A stretch of DNA of 64,000 nt from Lophius americanus (lineage: Eukaryota; Chordata; Actinopteri; Lophiiformes; Lophiidae): positions 4,082,501-4,146,500 of the forward strand of contig JBBDHG010000133.1 of assembly GCA_037951165.1 (NCBI GenBank). Direction: 5' to 3'. The notes under the pieces were generated by a model. It had not been told where the DNA came from and made no database searches. It saw only the letters and a list, made by a program, of their open reading frames with translations. The position numbers were made by a program, and so were the translations under genes. Shown piece by piece: positions 57,111-64,000 of this stretch; the stretch's first letter is position 1; each line of letters begins with the position of its first letter.

Positions 57111-58477
57111 GACTCTCTCATATTCGATGGTATCCACCTCGCCCTCTACACCCTGCCGGATTTGTCCTTTAGACACACAGCTGATCCATTCATAGTTCCG
57201 GAGTTTTCCAGTTTTGTTTAAACACTAAGAACCGGCATTATAGAACTTCTGTTTCTTATATAAATGGTTCTAAGCTACCAGAGGAGACCATTTTTTTGAT
57301 TGCACTTGTAAATAAGAGTAGCATATTGAGGTTGAACATGAGTTCTTTTTGGATTTAGCTTTTCCAAACTGCTGATAAATACGACAATAAATATAATATA
57401 AAATGAGGTTGCATCATTTTTGCATCCAACTGTACTTTTTTGCTTAATCTAATTATTTCATGCTGCTGTTTTGTGCACCCTCCATCTCCCCATCTCCACC
57501 CAGTCCTTACAGATCAATCAGCCTCTGCAGAGTCATCAGCCACCACCACCAGCACATAGACTCCAATTTGGGGATATTTTAAGCTGCTTTTCAGGATCAT
57601 CCTTCGATCACGAAGATGGTACATTGTTGAGGGGTTTGTTTTTTTCATGTAGTTTAATGGAAAATCACTCAAATACAGAATGTTCCTAGTCTCATTCCTC
57701 TCTTCTGGGATGTAAACAATAGTAGTCACATCCTCGAACAATCCTCAACTGAACTTTAAAGTTTGAGTCTAATTTAGTTCCCCTTTGGGATATGGATGCA
57801 TTTGCTTTCTTTTTAAGAGAGATGAGAGGATTTATAAATTAAGTGTATACCAAAGGGTGAATATGAAGCAACAAGTGGCAGCATGTTAGCTTAGCTTAGC
57901 ATAAAGCATAAGCATAAAGATAATGTTGGTAAATCTTTTTGATCAATGCTCACTGATTAATATTCTTAATCTTATTTAATCTGTTCAATACAAGAAATGT
58001 AAATTTGTCTCTATTGCTCTCCATCAGAACAAAATAGTGGAAAGTAAACGTTCACCCGAAACCAATTCAGTGAACTGGGTGAGGTGGTGGATCTAGACAG
58101 AGTTTTAAGAGCTAACTATTTGGATTAGCCAGAATTTACTGGAACCTTTATGCAAGAAATAAGAAAAATAAAACACCAATTCCAATTCCCTCAAAATATC
58201 AGGCTTTTATGTTTCCAACAGATGTCTGGTGTTCGGCTCTGTGGAATACGATCCAGTAGATCCAGTAGATTATTTGACAGGCGGTCTTTTTTACCAGTCA
58301 ACCAGTTGAACAATTATGCTTTATATGACCCATTTGTGGCTGTCAAGACTTTATACTCCTTCTTACCACAATTACTGCAATTCATCCACACTCAGAAACC
58401 AGCAGGTCCTGGAAATACTCATTTTATTTTGCATATTTGTTTAATTGTGACGTATGGCTTTATTTATGATTACTAAG

Positions 58478-58590
58478 GTGGTGTCCCAGTGGCGTGAGAC
58501 GCCTTTATCAGCGCTGAACCATCCGTCTGTTTTCTGCAACAACCCTGGCTCGACTCCAGAGGGTCGGAGAAGGAGCTTGGTCCGGACGCC
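58478..58590 (+). mobile_element. tRNA-derived SINE-like head
   Basis: ggtgtcccagtggcgtgag resembles a pol III A box and ggctcgactcc a B box (GGTTCGANTCC). Spacing is longer than in a tRNA gene and no cloverleaf is evident. Confidence 0.35.
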
Positions 58591-59463
58591 GGCCTCTATT
58601 GCACTGCTGTATCACTCTCACACACAGGGGAAAATAAAAATACATCTGAACACCTACAGCCAAACACATTTACTTGGTATGAATTGAAAACTTTGTAATG
58701 TAAATATCCAATAGTCCATAATAAGCAGCTGCAGGAGTTTCATGAGGGTACTCTGGGTAATGTTTGAACATGTAGAAATAAAAATAAAATACCAGTGCTG
58801 TCGACCTAATTCCTTCCCATTCTTTACTATTTTAATTGCATAATTTGTCAATATCTGTCAATAACTGTCAATATCACCATCCGACAACATGCCAGCAGCA
58901 GATAAAAGGGAAAAAAATAAAGACTTTATTGATTTGAGATAAGAAACTAATAACCAGCCAAAGATAATCCTAATCAGGTAAACAGAGGAGAGTTTCTAAA
59001 GCCAGAGGCAGAAACGTAACCTCAAAGTGGAAGTTATTATACCTCCATGTTGGAAAGAGGAACTGTCTCTCAGCTTTGCTAATATCCAGCATTCATAGTG
59101 GTTCTTGTGGAGGAACTGGAGCTGCAGCATCGGGTCAAACAGACATATTTGTCTTCATTACCCATCCATTTTATAACCTGTCTCCCGCCTCGCCACTGAG
59201 GGAGAGGGGTTTAGAGAAATATCCATAAGGTTACCCACTCCAGTCTCTGACGACCTATGAAAACATTCAGATCGTACGCTGATGATGGCAGCAGCAGGAC
59301 ATTTTCATTAACTTCTACGACAACAATAAAAAAGGAATGAGAGTGCTCTCTGAAAGCCCTTTTGATTACATCACACTCTCTCTCTCTCTGGTTATCCAGT
59401 TTCATCCTGAGGATGCCACAGGTCAGCAGTCACGCTGTTTAGAATCATCAGTTCAGGAGCCGC

Positions 59464-59815
59464 TCACTGCATTCGGTCGGACTGGTGCAGAGGGTAGGGG
59501 AGGAAAGCCTGAGGGGTGGGAGACATGGTGGTGAGGGCAGCCAGGGAAGGATGGATGGCAGCCGGCGGGGTCTGGGACGCAGTGAGAGCGGCCGCCGGAG
59601 CGCTGGGGGAGAAGCTGTAGCTGAGGTAGCCAGCGGAGAGTGACGGTGAAGGGGAGAAGGGGTACTGCTCCAGTCCTGTGGGGGCGAAGTGGCTGTAGGC
59701 GGAGTTGTAGTCGAGGTACGGGGAGGCCAGTGCTGCTGCTGTGGGACTGAACTGGGACTGCAGCAGCAGGCTGGGCTGGAGGAACGCCTGGGGGTAGACG
59801 TACTGCTGGGTCAGC
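59464..59815 (-). CDS. RBM24/RBM38 (SEB4)-family RNA-binding protein, last coding exon (partial)
   Basis: A 352-nt exon on the - strand after acceptor ttttcacag (complement at 59816-59824). It encodes 116 residues ending LHQSDRMQ and a TGA. The start LTQQYVYPQAFLQPS corresponds to LTPHYIYPPAIVQPS of RBM38, followed by the family-type ASPYLDYNSAYSHF, LEQYPFSPS, and the terminal DRMQ shared by RBM24 and RBM38. The middle, rich in Ser/Ala/Pro, is diverged. This is the low-complexity C-terminus; the RRM exons are not in the window. Family members bind GU-rich mRNA elements and control stability and splicing in muscle and other tissues. Placement as RBM24, RBM38 or a fish-only third paralogue is undecided. 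Confidence 0.8.
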
Positions 59816-60439
59816 CTGTGAAAACAGAGGAAGAAGGATTTAAAACTAAGGACATCAGATGGAGCTGACCCCTCAATTAGGAGCTGAGCAACATAAATAA
59901 AATAAAAAAAATCATCAGAAATAATTTTGATGATAGATAAATAAAGTAGGTAATTATTTCCCCTACAAAACCAGAGGTTTGGGTAATCTAATAATATATG
60001 ATAATAATAATGATGTTTACAAAATGCTTTGAGAGACGAGGCAAAGAGAGAAATATCCTCCAAAATGCAAAAACATAGCCATGAGGCAAAAGAAATGCGA
60101 GACAGAGTTTAAAAATCTAAAAACAAAATGATAAAAAAAGACTCAAGAATGACTTCTATGACACAAAAAGTTGAAATAACATAAAAAAATAATAATATTA
60201 ACATAGTCAGAAGAATGAAGACAGCAAATCAACAAAAAGTAATAAATAGATAATCAAAATGAGACAAAACAAAAAAAAAATGTAAGAAAAAATTCCAAGA
60301 GAATGAAGAGGAAAAACGAAAGTTAAAGACAGCATCAAATCACAAGACAGAAACGATAAAATGTAAAGAGTAAAACAATAAAAGATGGCGTCACACAAGG
60401 CAGCTAGAGGCAGTAAATCAACAGAATGAGAGGGTAAAA

Positions 60440-60640
60440 GAATAAAGAGGACGACATCACACACAGGCATGTCAGTAAAAAAATGTGTTTTAAGAGGTGC
60501 TTTAAAAAAAGTAACTGACTCAGTGAGCCTCATCTCCTCGGGTAGATTGTGCAGAAGCACGGAATCTTTTATATTTGAACCTTGACCCAGCCAGAACGGC
60601 CCAACCCGAGGTTGCGAGCTGAAGCAGAATGAGCAGCTCA
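60440..60640 (-). mobile_element. LINE 3'-end fragment (C-terminal ORF2 motif)
   Basis: The - strand encodes HNLPEEMRLTESVTFFKAPL then KTHFF. This resembles the W.NLP...R...S...FK..LKTH.F tail of fish L2/CR1/Rex-type LINE proteins. Too short to assign to a clade. Confidence 0.5.
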
Positions 60641-60904
60641 AGTTATAAAGGCTTGATCCAGGTTTTCTCCAAAAGCGATTCGTATATCTTAAAATCAAGG
60701 GTGGTGGTTATATTATGTCCGTTAAAAACAGTTAGAAGCCAATAGCAGCTCAACATGCCGGCTCTGAACAGGTATTTTATCCAAATATTCTGATATTTCA
60801 CCTCAATGTAATTATTTTTTATTAGTTTCTCTATTTAATAATCATCAGATCAATCAAAAGTAAGAAAAAAAAAATTGCAAATCTGCACAATTTTCAGGCA
60901 ATAA

Positions 60905-61165
60905 TTTCTCCAATGTTGGTCCGGTTTACACCTCCAGTCGACTTATATTCACCAAATTTAATGTTGAAAATATACAACCAACCTTTCCCCGAATCAACCC
61001 AGTTCTTTTTTGCAATAAGGTTGATTTGGGTTTAATATTTGAAAAAGATAATTGAAAGAGTTTTTGAGTTATCCCGCTTACGTGAAGGATCTGAGGCAGT
61101 GTATGACGATTCCATAATATCATAACATCACACAATATAACGTCCCCGATACCCTTGCTGACGAC
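60905..61165 (-). repeat. Unnamed dispersed repeat family, copy D
   Basis: Read on the - strand: gctgtcgtcagcaagggtat, then gtcgactggaggtgtaaacc, ggaccaacattggagaaatt, attgcc. The order matches the ends of copies B and C (gctgtcggccccgacatcaa; aaatcggaccagtggtgg). More diverged than the others. Confidence 0.45.
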
Positions 61166-62579
61166 AGCGAAGACCTAGTGAGATATATGTAAGGTCTTTT
61201 TTATAATTTAAGATAAAAAAGTGGGTGTTTTCTATCTCTATGTAATTATTGAATCAATTTAAGCCTGGAAAAATAGTTGTTTTTTTATGTATTCATAGAC
61301 TGAAAGGAGTTTATTTACAAGGACAACGGAGAGAAAAACAATGTATTGTTCTTTGTTTCACACATTTGTTCCTTATTTTTCATATTTGAGTTATTACTAG
61401 TTTTGTATCTCTATCAAAGCAGCCATGAAGAGAGAGGAAAAGAAAAACTTTTACCTTACTTTTTAAAATAAAAACACAACAAAACTTATTCATTCAGTCT
61501 AGTAAAGACTTTAATGAATGACATAATGACTGTTGGAATAATATACTATGTCTACAAGACCTCCTCGAGTCGATTCATATGCATTTTATACTTAATAGAA
61601 GGAGCGTTTTTCACCTTTAATTTGGGGGGTTCAAACAGGAGGTTGGGGACTTGGCCTGGTTTTAACTAATAAATTACTCTGTAGGGTCTCTACCACCTTA
61701 TTTTGGACGACTGTTTTCCTTTTCTTTGCCCACATTAAAGCTTATTGTAAAATTACGTGTTTTAAATTATGTCTACTTAAGCCTTAAGATTAAAAGATGT
61801 GTGAAAGAAGCGTCTATAGCTTCTATGTAAACTACACACACACCGAAACCTGTGTCTGAATATCTGACAGCATCACAACCATCTGATGAATGTGTGTTCA
61901 GAGCAAATGACTGTTAGGTATCATCTAACCAACAACAGTAACCAGAGACAGACACACAATCAGCCACGCAGTCGCTTGTTTTACCACAAACAAACGGACA
62001 TGGGCTTTTAACTGGTCCACCCTCTCGTCACATCCAGACAAAGGCATCCTCCCCCATCTTCAAGAGCAATTATCAGCAAGCCTCGCCTTAAAATAGACCA
62101 GCTCCCTTGTGTTCCAGTTTAATAAGCATACTGCATGACAAAAAAAAAAGAAGAAAATAATAAAATATCACTTATTTAAAATGTCTTTAATTTGTGTATT
62201 GATATACCGATTGGTTTTATTTTTTTTGCTCTGAATTCAATGCCGGCTCTCTCACACACAACCTGGCCCAACCGATGCAGTGTATGAGACTGTTGATACC
62301 CGGAGCCACAGCATTAATGAGAATAAAAGTGCTCCATTGTCCTCCTGTATTCAGTCACGTCCTTGCCTGAGGCCGCCCACTTAACCTGAACTACCTCGGT
62401 TACATCTGGCAACAGCGACAGTGATCATATCAGAGGAACTAGGTTACGCTGCTGCGCTTCAGTAAAAACAACAGAACACGACTGCCTTTAACACCTATGC
62501 TCCTGTGATGAGTGCCGACAGTCCAATCCATTGACCTGACAGTGACCTTGTCACTGAGTCGGAGGCCTCCTTCTCCTTC

Positions 62580-62606
62580 TCCTGCTGCTGCTGCTGCTGC
62601 TGCTTA
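62580..62606. repeat. (CTG)n trinucleotide repeat
   Basis: Seven to eight ctg units; CAG on the RBM sense strand. Confidence 0.9.
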
Positions 62607-62700
62607 CCCGTAAACAGACAAGGAGCAGGGTCAGGTGTGCTTACACAAAAAACAGTAGGACCGCACCTGTTCAAACCCACTGTGCTGTATACACAACATA

Positions 62701-62752
62701 CACAGGCACACACCAGCAGGCACACACCAGCAGGCACACACCAGCAGGCACA
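62701..62752. repeat. 15-bp tandem repeat, about 3.5 copies
   Basis: Unit caccagcaggcacac repeated without visible change. Confidence 0.9.
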
Positions 62753-63384
62753 CGTCATTCTCTAAAGTCTACTGACGTAACTTCTAGTGGAAGTTGGATA
62801 ATACATTTTTCCTGAAGATAAACATCTCTGTAACTTCCTGTATTCATGCTAATCCAATCCAAATCACTATCGATGAGTGAAGTATTATGAAGAACTTAGG
62901 TTATTACAATGCTATTACATACATAATATAACAGAAGTTGTCTTTCTTATATTTCACTTTTTGATGACACAGTTGGTATTTATTGTAAATTTAAAGATTT
63001 GGACAAGAACTTCAAATAGAGGTCTAACAGATTTTTGCATGAGTGATAACAAGGCCAGTTATCACTTTCATCAGTTTCAGAGTACCTGCGTAAGTGTGCA
63101 GCAGGCCTTCTCAGGTTTTTCCCTATGTGGTATTTGACATAGACAACAAGCCTGAAATGGATTACACACACAAGGTTGTGCAATGACGGAAACAGTTGAG
63201 TTTAATTTCTGTACTGTTTATAGAGATACTGGGTGCGAATAAATGACAATCAGAGTACATGAGCAGAAACGAGAGAATACTTCCATAACAATTTATTCCA
63301 AACATCCTTCATCCGGTCTAATTTTGTCTCATATACTTGGTGGGGGGTCGTGGGGTACAACCTGAAAGAGCCGTCAGTTCATCA

Positions 63385-63590
63385 CTGAGACAGACAACTG
63401 TTCACGCACACATTCACAACTATGAGCAATAAAGAATAACCAGTTTACATATATTTATGTTTTTGGACTGTGGGAGGAAAGCGGAGTAACCGATGAGAAC
63501 CCATGCAAACACGGGGAGAAAATACAAGAAAGAGGTAGAGGATTGAAACCAGAGGTTTCTCGCAGTGAGGCAACTGCGCTGCCTTGAAAA
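63385..63590 (-). repeat. Common fish interspersed repeat, copy 2
   Basis: Contains tttggactgtgggaggaaag, cccatgcaaacacggggaga and cgcagtgaggcaactgcgct. It is the reverse-strand form of the family at 50465-50620, longer and better preserved. Confidence 0.65.
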
Positions 63591-64000
63591 CTATTTTTTT
63601 GATGAAGTACACTTTAGAATGATATTTCTGATTGGCACTCAAAATGTGTCTACTTTTTTCCACCTCATTTTTTTGTGGTTTGATCAGGTTTGATTGACAG
63701 TTGCTTGGCAACATGAGTAAACAGTCCAACCTCACTCAGCCATCGTTATTCGAATAAGGCTAAATCCTGGCTGTTGCACAGAAATATAGTCCCATTGCTA
63801 TTTAAACATGAGATGAAGAGCAAATTACATATTTCCTGAATGAAATAAACAAATTGAAAAATGTAATTGTTTGTGCATGTGTGTTCATCAGGGGAAACTG
63901 GAAAAAAGACGTTTTCAGGGGCTTTGAGCGACACGTTCAGATTAATGGCAGACAAGAAATGAATCTAATATCGCCCTATCTCCCCTGTGTCCATTCGCTC

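Larger units (their letters stand above)
56021..59463. other. Intergenic region mip - RBM gene
   Basis: No gene seen. It holds a probable degraded transposon (56560-57110), a SINE-like head (58478-58590), and perhaps part of the 3' UTR of the RBM gene at its right end. Confidence 0.55.
59816..64000 (-). other. Intron of the RBM gene (to window end)
   Basis: No RRM exon was found on the - strand, so these 4.2 kb appear to be intron. It contains a LINE fragment (60440-60640), repeat copy D (60905-61165), a (CTG)n run, a 15-bp tandem repeat and a common fish repeat (63385-63590). Confidence 0.6.

Noticed and set aside
60207..60698. 163-codon - strand frame with membrane-like segments
   Set aside because: Only the N-terminal half resembles a LINE tail; the hydrophobic rest is AT-rich read-through. 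Not a gene.
59816..64000. RRM exons of the RBM gene
   Set aside because: Searched by eye on the - strand for IFVGGL, GYGFV and NLAYLGAKPR-type sequence; none found, so the gene is partial here.

Overview
The window is nuclear DNA from a ray-finned (teleost) fish, probably a percomorph. The signs are split genes with GT..AG introns, an AT-rich background, many microsatellites, typical fish interspersed repeats, and proteins close to vertebrate orthologues but with fish-type differences. No bacterial, viral or CRISPR-type features were seen. Coding exons were joined by eye, using splice sites, phase and recalled vertebrate proteins. No alignment was run.

Layout, left to right. (1) 1-7.9 kb, + strand: naca (nascent polypeptide-associated complex alpha). 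It has the short ubiquitous form and two large phase-1/1 optional exons for a muscle form (skNAC type). One of these carries about 35 Pro/Ala/Lys/Glu 14-residue repeats. Two introns each hold a C/D-box snoRNA of the SNORD59 type. (2) 10.4-16.3 kb, +: ptges3 (p23 co-chaperone), whose ATG is split by intron 1. (3) about 19.6-37.6 kb, +: baz2a (TIP5, NoRC subunit), 29 coding exons, predicted 2675 aa, with a long N-terminus and the order TAM/MBD - AT-hooks - DDT - PHD - bromodomain. (4) 42.7-49.2 kb, +: an aquaporin, probably aqp14, with an unusual Val/Val/Ala/Arg selectivity filter. (5) 53.0-56.0 kb, +: mip (aquaporin 0), with Tyr23 and Tyr149 of the mammalian protein replaced. (6) 59.46-59.82 kb, - strand: the last coding exon of an RBM24/RBM38 (SEB4)-family RNA-binding protein; its RRM exons must lie to the right, outside the window.

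naca - ptges3 - baz2a matches the human 12q13 block, with two differences. The ATP5F1B gene that lies between BAZ2A and PTGES3 in human is absent here. The SNORD59 snoRNAs, hosted by ATP5F1B in human, sit in naca introns. The intergenic and intronic space holds LINE fragments (RTE-like, L2/CR1-like), tRNA-SINE-like pieces, and a dispersed AT-rich repeat family with at least four copies that I cannot name.

The genes do not form one pathway. naca and ptges3 are housekeeping proteostasis genes, with naca also having a muscle role; baz2a silences rDNA; the aquaporin pair are membrane channels; the RBM gene is a post-transcriptional regulator. The most interesting leads are the snoRNA host difference, the naca repeat exon, the two aquaporin pores, a perfect 20-bp hairpin in the baz2a 3' UTR, and a possible H/ACA-like structure in a baz2a intron.
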